A stretch of DNA of 64,000 nt from Sodiomyces alkalinus F11 (lineage: Eukaryota; Ascomycota; Sordariomycetes; Glomerellales; Plectosphaerellaceae). This document shows, in pieces, positions 31,849 through 44,089 of this stretch. The stretch is taken from the NCBI RefSeq assembly GCF_003711515.1, contig NW_021167085.1:559649-623648 (forward strand). The letters run 5' to 3'. The notes beneath the pieces were generated by a model. That model made no database searches and had not been told where the DNA came from. It saw only the letters and a program-made list of their open reading frames with translations. How positions within the stretch are numbered: position 1 is the stretch's first letter; the number at the start of each line of letters is the position of its first letter. Made by a program: the position numbers and the translations under genes.

Positions 31849-32900
31849 TCACCTCCCCATGACCCGGTCGATGCTCGCCTTTGGCATGCAATATACAGGG
31901 TCTACCGGTTCAAGCCCCGGGTAGTTGAGCAGGCTCAGACCCGAGACTCCGAAAACCGTGTGCCAAACGTCTACCATGTCTCCCGGCCGGTCCGCGATCC
32001 CGCCGAGTTCAGAATCCTGACAGCGGAGGATGAAACCGATGAGCTGCTCCCGATCGATCCAATGAGTGCGTCCGATCATGGCCAGACTACTGAGGACCCA
32101 CCAGCTATAGCAGACGTCCTCCTTCTTTTCAGGGCGGCCATTGAGACCTCCCCCGGCAATCTGCCGCTCGCTGAGCCAACGACCCAGCTTATCGGCGTCG
32201 ACTAGGTCCAAACGCCCGGCGATGGACAGGGCAGCCACGCAGGTAAAGACCTGACCGGCATGGGACTCGGCCCCAGGGCTGACGCCGTACCCCCCGTCAA
32301 AATTGACACAGGAGACGACGTGTTCCACGGCCTTATCCACATCGACGAGAGACAAAAGGCCCAGAAGAGACAAAGCGTTGAGCGCGGCGTACAGGAACCG
32401 CGTGTCCTCTTCGCCAAACTCGTCCCCGGCAAAGGTTCCCGTGGCCCGGTTCTGCAGATCCGCGACAACTGTTGCCGGGATTAGACCGGGGACGGGCGGA
32501 ACAAAAAGAACTGCAATGAGGAATACTACTTACACTGTCCTACCTGCACCTTTCCCGCCCCGCGTTGCTCGAGGACATCTAACGCGTCGAGCATGACCAG
32601 GATTTGGATGGCGTACAGGGTGGGAAGCATGTGAGCGTCGTGGCCCGGGGCAGCACTAAAGCCGCCGCTTGGGTGCTGGCATGAGAGAACGAACTCGATA
32701 GTCTTGTCACGGGGAAGAGCATCAGGATGACCCAAGAGATGCAGCGCGTTCAGGCCCCAGTACACGCCGTTGAGGCGAAGGTGCTCCGTGAGCCAGTAAT
32801 CGTACTCGTCTTCCTTGGTGTCGAGACTCTGTATGTACTTTACGTGCGCAGCAGTAACGAGCTTGAGCTCCTCCGGAAGCTTCTCGGCATGACCAGTCAT
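31849..32900 (-). CDS. BET2: Rab geranylgeranyltransferase (GGTase-II) beta subunit, 328 aa
   Basis: Catalytic beta subunit that, with the alpha subunit and Rab escort protein, attaches geranylgeranyl groups to C-terminal cysteines of Rab GTPases in the cytosol. Model: exons 32534..32900 and 31849..32468, intron of 65 bases, phase 1. The join gives '[38 protein letters not shown]', a typical prenyltransferase repeat. The alpha-alpha barrel repeats with the GG-F motif are visible ([35 protein letters not shown]). The zinc ligands are present: Asp and Cys in 'EDVCYSWW' and His in 'DVWHTVFG'. The ATG at 32900 gives the expected N-terminus '[13 protein letters not shown]'. Normal length for the family. 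Confidence 0.95.
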
Positions 32901-33156
32901 GATGCTGCAGTGATAACGGGCGGGTAGTTGAGGTGAAGATGTGGAAACGAAAAAAAGACTAGGAGGAATGTCGAAATAGACGTTGAACCATGCCCCACCG
33001 GACCCGCCTTACTCAGCAAGAATTACATGCCAAGCCATACCACACCGCTTGGATCATCAACTTCGTGCTTTCCCATGTTTTCTTTCTGAACAGGCTACGT
33101 GGGTGAATTCTTGACCCCGTATTGCTGAGACCAAACTCCCAGTGTAATCTACTACT
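32901..33156. other. Short gap, promoter of BET2
   Basis: 256 bases holding the BET2 promoter and the 3' flank of the BTB gene on the same strand. No gene. Confidence 0.6.
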
Positions 33157-34179
33157 TCATCCATGAAACCTTGTTTCGCCACTTGGGAGGTTGGAGTTAA
33201 GAAGTACGTAGTTCAGAACCCCGACAGCAAAATCTCCGTGCTTGCGCATGACCGGGTCCATCTTCTCTCGGTATTCCCTGTCCCGCGCTTTGCTACCAAC
33301 CAGAGAACATACTATCTCACGCAGACTTGTATCGTTTTGACGAGTAGTCTGGAAAAGCTCGTCGATCACGTCGGGAAAGTCATCATCCATCCGCCCACAC
33401 TCTGCGCTTCTGTAGAAGCGGTCTCGGGCGAGTAGTCGAAGCGCCGGCACGTCGTACTTGTCGGCCATAACGTATAGTCTAAGGGGGAGAAATAGGCATC
33501 GCGGAGGAATGGGAAGGTCGAGTGCGCCCAAGTTGTCAGATTCGTCACAATCAGCAACGGGGTCTGGGGCGGAGGCCTCGGGATCTTCTTCGAATGTAAA
33601 CTCCGACTTCGGTTCTGTCTCGCCTGGAAAAGTGTCAAGAGCGACAAGAACTTTCCCGGGGGGCGTCAAGGCGGCGGAAGACAGCTTTCCAAAAGTGGGA
33701 GTTTCTCCGTCTTCATAAGTTCCCGTGTACATAAACTGCAAAAAAGGCTTGACGGTCTCCGGGTCGTCGTCGGGGAGGTCGATGACTCCCGTAGTGCTCT
33801 CCTTACCCCAAAAATAAGCCTGTGGGATCTCAAAAGAAATGAGCCGGAAACAATAAAACCATCACCGACGAACCTTGAAGCCACCGGTCATAGCTTTGTC
33901 AAAGAAAGGGGACTGGGTGCAAACTACTGCACGATGGACTTTAAATTCCTCGCCCCGACAAGTAATAGTCATATCGGAGAACTTCTCATTGAGGAACAGC
34001 GTAGATAGCGAGGAGAATATAGAAGTAGTGCGAAACTCGACGCTTTCATCCCAAGCCGCATCAGATGCGGGCGGGGAGGTCTTCATTTTGGGCGATGAAG
34101 ACTGAGGTGGTCTGGACTCTGGAGATTGGTTAGGAAGTGACGAGTAGGTCCCCATATCAGATATGGTTAACTGTCGCAT
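33157..34179 (-). CDS. BTB/POZ-domain protein, 322 aa, two exons
   Basis: Model: exons 33874..34179 and 33157..33819; the intron of 54 bases has donor GTTCGT and acceptor CACAG, phase 0. The ATG at 34179 is chosen; the in-frame ATG at 34155 is an alternative. The BTB domain begins at about residue 67: 'FSDMTITCRGEEFKVHRAVVCTQSPFFDKAMTGGFK', then 'GVIDLPDDDPETVKPFLQFMYTGTY', a 60-residue acidic insert, and 'LRLYVMADKYDVPALRLLARDRF'. This is the classic fungal BTB layout (hydrophobic core and ADKYxxxxL motif). Such proteins are presumed adaptors for protein-protein contact or CUL3 ligases. Its start codon lies only about 66 bases from the inverted repeat that marks the edge of the mutated block, so part of its promoter is repeat-derived. 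Confidence 0.88.
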
Positions 34180-34244
34180 TAGCACGAGCCTCGGGGGTGG
34201 GCACAGGCCTCGGGGGTGGAAATTGTCGCACGTCAAAATGGCAC

Positions 34245-34707
34245 TTATATAAGGGCCTTACTGGGGAGCCTAGACGGAATAATCCTCGGGCTACACTATG
34301 TGGGGGGAGGTGGGGCGATAACAAAATTACTAAGGCGCATAGGTATCCCACCTATTTTGTATATACTCTTCGTGTAACAATTCGTGCTCTTTATCGTAAT
34401 TTCCGTAGGGTTGATTGCTATCGGTCGTGGAATCTATCGTGGTAGGTAGGTGGCTGCTGTTAGGAATAGCTTTAAATTATAATTATGAATAGCGTTAGTT
34501 TCACAGGAACGTGGTGGTTGGATTAAACCCTAAGATAAACCGTAGATAAGAATTACGATAAAGAGCACGAATTGTTACACGAAGAGTATATACAAAATAG
34601 TTGGGATACCTATACGTGTTAGTAATTTTGTTATCGCCCTACCTCCCCCTATATAGTGTAGCCCGAGGATTATTCCGTCTAGGCTCCCTAGTAAGGCCCT
34701 TATATAA
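34245..34707. repeat. 157-base inverted repeat at the RIP-domain boundary
   Basis: The arm 34,245-34,401 equals the reverse complement of 34,551-34,707 with 8 differences in 157, separated by a 149-base spacer. Both arms are exactly 157 bases. Most differences are G-to-A or C-to-T changes present only in the right (inner) arm, for example TATGTG on the left against TATATA on the right. The left arm also lies close upstream of a BTB gene. It may be the end of an element or a foldback; I found no target duplication. Confidence 0.9.
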
Positions 34708-36806
34708 TTAACTTAATCGAGTAGAAATTATTAAATAGGCCGTAAGATACGGTTACGTAACGGGCCGGATTTAACCGAGATTATAGTCTTAGTAATCAGG
34801 GTGGATACCTGTAGAATCTTTACTATATAAATTATAGTGGCAGGAGTTCCCTAATAGTCTAGGATTTTATTATTATTATTATTATTAATCTTACTCCGCT
34901 ATCCTGACTAATCTATAGGAGCCTTCCTAGGCTATACGGTCCTTCTCGGGTGGCTATAAAGGGGAAAACCCGGGTAAAACCCTGGGAAAACCTCTATACA
35001 CTTCCTTAGGTAAAGAGGTACCGCTACGGGGCCGATATAGCCCCGGTTCTTCCCCGTTACGTATCTGGATCTTACCTTTAGGCTAATAGCTAACGGGAAG
35101 TAAAGTAGGCTAGTGGTTAGGTAAGTTAGCCTAAGCTAATCTCTATCGGTAGAGCGGGGGCTAAGGGGGCGTTACCGTGCTACCGCTATACGGCGGCTAC
35201 GGCTTTTTAGCCTTAGTCTCCTTATATCCCTCGAGGATCGTGCCTTTTATTCCTTCTATTCGGTTAATAAAAAGAGTAGGGGGGTAAACGCCTCCTGCCT
35301 CCCTTAGGTGGGTTCCTGCTATATCCGGCGGCAGGTAAAGGGAATAAGGCTCTACCCTATTATAAGAATTAGATTATTGATATCCCCTAAGGCCTTTATG
35401 CCTTAATCCTCCCTCTTCTTCCTATAACACTAACGATTTCGTTATAGGTTTCCTCCCGATCTATTCCCGCTTACGGTCCCGTAGGTTTATCGTTACGGCT
35501 TATACTAACTAGTAAACCCCTCTAGGATTCTTATCGTTTTCCTATCGTAGTTTTTACTATAAGTGTCTCGCGGGTAGCGTCGCGGTAGCGTGGCGGTATA
35601 GGGTTAACTAGGTAGTATAGTATCGATCTATATATATATATAAGTAATTAATAGTAGTAGCTTAATATAAGTTCTCTTCGTGGCGTAGTAGTGCCTTTAT
35701 GGCAGCGTGCTAATAGTCGTAGATATCTTCTCCTAATAATAACGCTGACACTAATAATAATCGTAACTATTATAAAAAGGGCTTAATTCGGGTTATACCG
35801 TATATAAACCCCGGTGGTATTAAGGCGGTGCCGTAATGGCTGACTTAGGGCAGTTATATTACAACCGCGCAGATGCGGTGTTAGAGTGGTTTAGCAGACG
35901 GTTATATAACCCCCCTTTTAAGGCCGCTGGATCCGCTGCCTATATATATATTAAGGATAGGCTCGGGACGTCCCTATCGAGGGATTAAGACATAATCATT
36001 ATCCTCTTTTATAATTACTTGTTCTACGTTTAAGGTATCTTTCTAGCTTAACTTATATTGCCCTGATTAGAATAGTGACTACCGATCTACTTCTTCGCTA
36101 AAGGTTATAGCGGTGTTGGTTATATTTTGGTTATATATCGTGGTTTCGCTGGACTAACCTCTTTATCTGATCTTTATCTTAACGATCTAGTGCTACTACG
36201 TCTTTATCCAGTTATAATATAGTGCTCGGAGGCGGATTTATTCGGCGTCCCTAAAGTATTATAACCCTGATTAGAGTAATAAAGGCGCTTAAGGGAGGTT
36301 CCGGCCCTCCTAAACGGACTATTAGTTAATAACCCTAGGAAGAATATAAAAATAATAACTAAGGAAGAATTTAACGCTTTAAGACTAAGGGGAGATTTGC
36401 CCTAATAAGATTAGGAAAAGAAATAATTACTTAGGTAAGAGTTAAAGAACTATTAACACTTTTAATTATAAGACCCGCCGCTATAGAGGTGGTAATTATA
36501 GGAATAGAAGAAACCGATTAGATCGCGATAGAGTTAGATTCTGGATATAGAATAGACTCGATAGGGGACTTATAACCCCTACCACTAATTAAAATAGATT
36601 CTCGTATAACTGCGAAGAAAAGATAAGACCGCCGAGAGTAGCTTACCCGGATTAGGGTAACTAAACCCTAGTAGACCTAATAAAAAGCTAATACTAAGCG
36701 TAGGAGCGAAATAACGATACCTTATAAGAGGACCCGATAATCTAGTAAAGACCTCTACGGACCCCGTAAGTAAGTTATAATACTTCTTTATAAGATTTAG
36801 CGTATA
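34708..36806. other. RIP-mutated sequence, element not identified
   Basis: About 2.1 kb with RIP signature, a (TA)n run near 35,627-35,643 and a TTA run near 34,867-34,887. It lies 5' of the element A gag and may hold its LTR and leader. I found no direct repeat partner in the window and no domain. Confidence 0.5.
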
Positions 36807-38393
36807 GTGCTTTTAATATTAATATCTATAAGTATAGCCCCTTTACTAATAGGTAATCTTCTAATCGTGGGGGGCCTCTTCTTTTATAGTGAGTTAGAAA
36901 AGCTTGACCCCGAAGATAAGTATCACGCAGTGAAACCTAGGACCGCCCTCTTATTAAAGACTTTATTACTCCTATTAAAACGAGATAATATATATAATAA
37001 CCTAGCTAGTATTTAGAATACTTATAGGATCTTCTTACTAGACGATTAATTCGAAGAACCTTTCTCTAAACGCCCTAACCCTATTATTATTATTCGCCTA
37101 CCCCCTTATACTTATACCTAAAATACTATAGATACTTAGAATTAGTATCGCGAGCCTACCCCTGTTATTATTATTAGCGACTCCGATAATAAGGCTCCCT
37201 CGCCGGCTATTCCCCCTATTCTAACGCCTGCTACTTCTACTACCCCTGATTAGGGGAACCACGATATCGGGGCTACGGCCTTGCCTCCGCCCGCTTCTAG
37301 GCTAACTACTACGTTTACCGCGGCTCCGACTACTATTTCGATAACTACCCCTAATACTGCCCCCGGATTAGCCTTTAGATCTACCCCTGCCTATACATTA
37401 ACTATTACCCCTGCCTACCCTATTTTTATTGCCTAGCCCGCTTCGAACGCTCCTATTACCGCCGCCCCTAAGCGTTAGTAGCCCCCTACTACCGCTAAAG
37501 ACCTAATTAAGCTGCTATAAGCCCTGATAAGCCGTGACCGAGAGAGCACTATCGCCGAGGTTATTAAAGCCCTACCCCTTACTACCGCTACATCGAGAGC
37601 ACCCCTAAATCCCCTTGCTATTAGAGCTTCCTGCTTTAGTGGTAAGTCCCTCTCCACGTTCCTTTAGTAGTACGATAACTACAGTAAGCTTAACCGTCTT
37701 AGTAAAGCCGATAAGATTACCTACGTTAACCTATACATGGACACGGCTATTCGTCCCGCTATCGAATGCCTAGTTAGAGAGGTTTAAGCCGCTAAAGGTA
37801 GTTAGTCTAATCTAGTCGAGAAGCTTATTAAAGAGTACTCTTATCTAGATCCTAACTACTAACTTAACTTCTTTTACGAGGTTTATTAGCTTCGGGTAAA
37901 ATATAAGACGTATAAGATTAATAGCATTTATTAGGTTAGGGACTTACTATAGTAAATTACTACCTAGAAGGCTAAGGTAGAGCGGGTCTAAGGCACTTTT
38001 ATTAAGGACTCCGAGCTCTACGGTATCGTCCTTACTATTCTATATAGGGATATCTATATATTTATCGCTAATAAGCTTAAAATTAGAGGCACTAACTTAA
38101 GAAAGATAGTTAAGAGCTATAAGCTACTTTTAGACCTACTACGCGAGTAGTCTACAGATATCTAGGAAGTAAAGGGTAAACCTATAGATAGGGACGCTAT
38201 ACTAGGTATAGCTAAGTCTAATTAGCCTAATCGTACCGCTTTCTAGCCTATAATCTTAAGGCGGCCTATTATAGTCTAGGAGTCTATAGCCTCTTAATCG
38301 GATATAGATAAGCTCGCCGACCTCCTTAAGAAGTATACTATTTCCCTTATCTATAATAGAGTTAAAGGTATTAGGGGTATTACCGCCTAAGTA
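36807..38393 (+). pseudogene. Element A gag, N-terminal part, RIP-degraded
   Basis: One frame from 36,807 with TAG/TAA stops where CAG, CAA or TGG are expected. In order: a short N-terminal segment, a Pro/Thr/Ala-rich region, a VIIISDSD motif (37,164-37,187), then the helical gag region to the insertion point of the Gypsy element at 38,393. The same frame logic resumes at 46,119. The VIIISDSD motif is a textbook shape for a SUMO-interacting motif, discussed in the findings. Confidence 0.65.
38389..38393. repeat. 5-bp target site duplication, left copy (AAGTA)
   Basis: AAGTA directly before the 5' LTR, repeated at 46,119-46,123 directly after the 3' LTR. A 5-bp duplication is the norm for Gypsy-type integrase. 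Confidence 0.9.
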
Positions 38394-38616
38394 TATAAGG
38401 AACGGAGTGGCACTATAGATTAGCACTATATAGGATCGGAGATACGCTCGGATCGCCGAGCACTCGGCGAGACTAAACTACTATATCAGCACGGAGGGGG
38501 AAAAGTCTTCTTTTCCTCCTTAAGTTAAAGTCTTAATAATATATAACTATTAAGTCCGAATAGTATTATCCGTTATGGTGTATCTTTTCCCTGGTATTAT
38601 AGCCTATTCCTTAATA
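38394..38616 (+). repeat. 5' LTR of Gypsy element, 223 bp
   Basis: Pairs with 45,896-46,118 at about 93% (15 differences in 223, of which 12 are transitions of RIP type and 3 transversions). The ends read TATAAGG...TTAATA, where TG...CA is expected before RIP; the 3' copy keeps the CA end. Confidence 0.92.
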
Positions 38617-41600
38617 AATTCTTTAACTTCTATACCTATAAGGTTACTAGACTAAAGATACCACTAAAGCGGACTTTACGAAGCACTGCCGACGCCGAGC
38701 AGGCGGATACGGGCGTGTAATAAAGAGAGCCTATTCGAGGTATCGAAGAGCGTTAGGACTAATAGAATAATAATAACGATACGGCCTTATCGTCGTCTCT
38801 TAATTCGGTACGAACGCGGACGTTATCCGTGGATAATCGTCCACGGAGACTCGATATCGAATAAGCGAGGAGCGCCGAATAGTCGGCGAGCTACGCGTCT
38901 TCCGACTATATAGGGGAACTATCCCCGATAACTACCGAGAACCTATTCGCTCTACTAACGCGTTAGGTGTAATAGTAGTAAGAGTTTAACTAGCAGATAT
39001 AGAGGCAGAACGAAGCTATCCTATAGAGGCTTATCGAATATCCGGCGATAAAGCGCGAATATAAGAAGCCACCGGTCTATAACTATAAGACCCTAGGAGA
39101 GAACGCGACTATTATTAAGATTAACGACTAAGTATCCGCGGTTAAGGCCGGGAACCGTTTTCGGGTAAAGGCCCCTATACTCTAGCTAATTAAATAGGCT
39201 GTAACTAAGCTAGAACGCTCCTACTAGATATTATAGCGGAGCTATAAATAAAAGCTCTTATCGTCTATATAGGACGATTTTAAGGCATTTATTCGGCGAG
39301 AATACCTATCTCGTAACTTATAGCACTTCTACTACTAGGAGGAGCTATATAAGTTATATATTATCGGCGAGATAACGCCGATAAAGTTATTCGAATAATA
39401 GGATAACTAATATCGCCTATTAGGGTAAAAGACGTATAGTAGCGAAAAGCGTGCGTATAACTATTTTCGACGACTACCCGTATAGTTCTATAATAAGCTT
39501 CGCGAATAACGGGTTAAGCTTAAAGAGGCTTACACGGTAATGTAGGAGGCGTAGTTACTTTAGGAGATATACTCCCCGAATAATAGGTCTAATAGCCGGA
39601 AAAGGTCCCACTCCTACTACTAGAAGGCTAACCCGTCGTAGAGGGGATAGTATCCGTCCGCTAAACGGTCGGAAAATACCTCGAAAGGGTAGTAATAAGC
39701 GATAAAATCTTTATCGTCGACGACCACGCCTAGCGCCTAAAAGACCTCTAGGTTAGATAAACCCTTTAATAGGGAGTGCTATAACTATAGTAAAAGGGGA
39801 TACCGGTCTAAGGACTACTATAGTAAAGACCGTAAGGATAGCGGTAAGGGCTCGGCGAAGCAAAGCGCTAATATAAGTAATATTCAGGTCTAGGGGGAAT
39901 TAGCCCTCGATAACGATATACGGATTACCGAGATCCCTAATAGCCTGGGAAACGGATCGGCGTAGTATAGGGGGTAAGTATTATATCCGTAGAAGCCCCG
40001 AAATAGGTCCTGGTCGGTAAAATCGCGTAAAGAGTTACGTATATTATCCGAGAAAGGCGCGAGGTTAAGCTTAGCGTTGACCTTAATACGGGTATATAAG
40101 TCGATATTATTAGCCCGACACTAGTAGAACGATTAAAGCTATAGCTATTAGGCGGAATCCAGGCCCCGGCTCTAAAAGGTTTCGATAGCTAAACGGCGAG
40201 TAGCCGCGGAGTATATAGCTTAGCCTTCTATTTAGTAGACTCTAAAAGGAGGCCCCGACTCTTAAAAAGAGTATTTATATACACGGACCGGCTAAAGGGG
40301 TTAGGTCACTTACTATTATCGAATAATAGTATAGGTTAGGAGAGTATCCTAATTAACACGGCTAGCCGAATATTCGGCTTTAGACCGCTCTTTATCGCGG
40401 AACCTAAGGCCTAGGCCCGGGAGGTAGTAGAGTAGAGGGCGAAGGCGTATATTATATATATCACTATAGCCACCGCTATAACGGGTAGCGCCCCGGATAT
40501 AATGATTCCGTTAGTAGATAACGATAAACTATAACCTAAAAGCGTGTATTTACCTTCTAGTCTATAATAGTTCGAAGATATATTTTCGGAAGAAAGAGCG
40601 AAAGAACTACCTTTATCAGAGAACGCAGAATATTCTATTAACCTATAAGAGGGGAAGGAGCCTCCGTTTAGGCCCTTATACCCGCTATTACCTATATAAC
40701 TCGAGGAGCTAAAAAAGTATATCGCCGAAGGTATAGCGAGCGGTCGTATTCAGAAATCGATTAGCCTAGCGGGGTCGCTAGTCCTATTCGTGCCGAAAAA
40801 AGATAGTAGCCTCCGCCTATATATTAACTATCGTGGGCTAAACGCCGTTATAATTAAAAACCAGTACTTACTCCTACTAATTATTGAACTACTAGATCGC
40901 CTTTTAGGCGCCTAGTACTTTTCGAAGGTCGATATCCGAGATACCTATTATAGGATCCGGATTAAGAAAGAGGACCGATAAAAAACCGTATTCAGAACGC
41001 GGTATAGATATTTTAAGTACACGGTTATACTATTCGGGTTAATAAACACGCCCGCGACGTTTTAGGCGTATATTTACTAAGCACTCGCCGGTTTACTTAA
41101 TATCTACTATATCGTATACCTTAACGATATCCTAATCTACTCCCGTACTAAGGAGGAATATATAAAGCACCTATAGTAGGTCCTCGAAAGGCTACGGCGT
41201 TACTAACTATATACTAAACTACCGAAACACGAATTTTATAGGGACCGAGTAGACTTCTTAGGTTTTATAGTAAGCCGCGAGGGTATTATAATAGACCTAG
41301 AGAGAGTATAAGCGGTAGCCGACTAACCGGCGCTAGAATCTTTTAGGGACGTGTAAGTCTTCCTAGGATTCGCGAATTTCTATAGAAGATTTATTAAGGG
41401 GTACTCGAAGGTCACGATACCCTTATCCGCGCTACTAAAGGGTAGGAAGGCTAGCGTAAAAAAAAGGCTATTCTATTTTCCGCCGGAGGCTTAAGAAGCT
41501 TTTAAAAGACTAAAGGTCGCCTTTAGCTTAGCGCCTATTCTACGCTATTAAAACCCCGTGCTAGACTCTAGAGTTAAGACGGACGCGTCGGATAAAGCAG

Positions 41601-44089
41601 TATCCGGAATTTTAAGTTAGAAGCATAACTCGTAGTAGCGACTAGTTGCCTACTATTCGCAAAAACTCACCGATATAGAATAATAGTAGGCTATAAGATA
41701 ATAGGAGTTATTAGCTATCGTGGAAAGCTTAGAGTATTAGAGACACTACCTTAAAGGTATAGGGCAGGCGTTCACGGTCCTAATAGACTATAAAGCCCTA
41801 AAAGGCATGCTACGGGCGCTAGCACGGGACCTTCGTGGAAGGCTCGCTAGATAAGTATATCGGCTTATATCTTTCGATTTCGAAGTATAGTATCGCCCGG
41901 GAAAGATAAACCTAGCGGATAGTCTATCCAGGAGGCTAGACTATATAGGGGGGGAAATATTCTATAGCGATATCCTCCCTACTTTCTCTAATAAGCTAAG
42001 TCTAATTAATAATATATAGGCGAGTATTCGCCGATAGATTATATAAATCCACGTTACCCTAAAAAAGGCGGTTCTTTGCGTATATATATAGGCCGCTAGG
42101 AGGTTATTTTAGGAGAAGGACCTTAGACCTAAAAGATAACGGGTCGCTCCGCTAAACGAAGACGTCGCGTAGCTAAGCTCTAAAGCAGGGTGATAAAGGT
42201 AATAGCCACCTCTAAGCCTAAAGGACGGCACCTCGTGTATCGTTATCATAGCGATTATATAGGCTAAGAAAACCCGCGCTAATAATATAACGGCCCGGCG
42301 GGCCTCCGCTAACTATACGCTAGAGGAGGAGACCGAGGCTAGGGTTACTATAATCCCGGATTAGTATATCCTATACTCTATAATACGGGAGCTTACTAGG
42401 GGCGAAACGGCAAATTGTCTTATATCTAGCGAAGAGTTTAAGTAGTTAGTTAGAGGGCTATAGACTATTAATACCGACTATATATCTTTAACGGCTAATA
42501 TTCGATAAAAGACCGGAAAAAGAGCGGGGTACTCTTTAGATAAAAATAGTATACTACGTTATAGGGGAAGACTAGTAATCCCCGAGGAGGTAATAATTAG
42601 GACGGAGATCCTACGCTAATATCACGGTAATCCCTATACGGGATATATAGATATAAATAAAATACTAAAGCTAGTATTAAGGAAATTTTATTAGGTTAAC
42701 CTAACGTATAACGTTCGCGAATATATCGCCGTATACTCGGCTTATTAAGGCGCTTAGGTACTAAGGTATAAACGGCACGGATAACTTTAGTCGCTACTAC
42801 TACTATCGTACCCGTTTTAAGAAATCGCTATAGATTTTATCACGGGTTTTCTACCCGCGAAGGGCAGGGATAGCTAAACTTATAACGCCGTACTAGTAAT
42901 TATCGACCGCTTAACGAAGTATACACTTTTTATACCGACCTATAAGACACTTATAGCACCCTAGTTAGCTACTATCCTTTATAATAAGGTTAAGTGTTAT
43001 TTCGGAAGCCTAGAGGGAATTATAAGTAATAGGGATAAACTTATTATAAGTCGGTTTTAGGAGGAGTTCTACTAAGAAAGGGCGATTACTCGCCGACTAT
43101 CCACTATATTCTACCCCTAGACGGATAGGCAGACTAAATAGACGTATTAGACGCTACTTAAGTTCCTAAGGATAATAAGGGCGGAGGCCGCCGATTACTA
43201 GCCGATCTAGTTATAAGAGACTAAGTTCGCGTATAATAATAGCCTATATAGTTCTACTAGAGTATTACTATATAAGGCACTCTATAGATATTACCCGAGG
43301 ATAATAGAGTACGTTAAACCTAGAGACGATACTACGGTATAAGGCGTTAGGGAATACGTTAAACGGTTAGCGGATATCCGCCGATAGGTCCGCGCCTATT
43401 AGGAGACAGCGGTTAAGACCTAGGCTAAGCACTATAATAAAAGGTATAAGCCTAGGAGTTTCGAAAAGGGAGAATTCGTGGGGCTAACCACTATTAATTT
43501 CCTATTTAAGGCCGGCTTAAAACTTATACCGCGTTATATCCGGGTAGAGATTTTAGAGCGGATCGGCGAGCTAGCGTATAGGGTTCGCTTACTACTATAG
43601 TACTCGAGGATATATAACGTGTTTTCGGTATCGCTATTAGAACCGTAGAAAGACGGGCTTATAGCTAAGGGTTCGGCGAATAACCTACCACCGCTTATAG
43701 AAAAGCAGGATAAATAGGAAGTTAAAGATATCGTAGCCTATAAGGAGGAATAAGGATAGAAGTTCTACCTTATAAAGTAGGCGGGCTAGCCCGTGGAGTA
43801 TAATACCTAGGAGCCCGAGGACTATTTAGGGAACGCTCTAGCTATCATAAAGCGTTATTAAAAGTAAAAGAAATATATATATAAGAAGTAAGATAACTAC
43901 TAGCGCCTAATAGCCGGTATATAGAATTAAACCACGAGTAAGAAATTAATACTATCTTATATAGCGGAATAGTAAATAAGGTAAGGGAAAGCTATATATA
44001 GGGGGTAATAACGCTAAAAGGCGACTATAAGACGACCGACCCCTAACCCTATTAATATAACGCCTACGGCTACCGGAAAAATCTATCCC

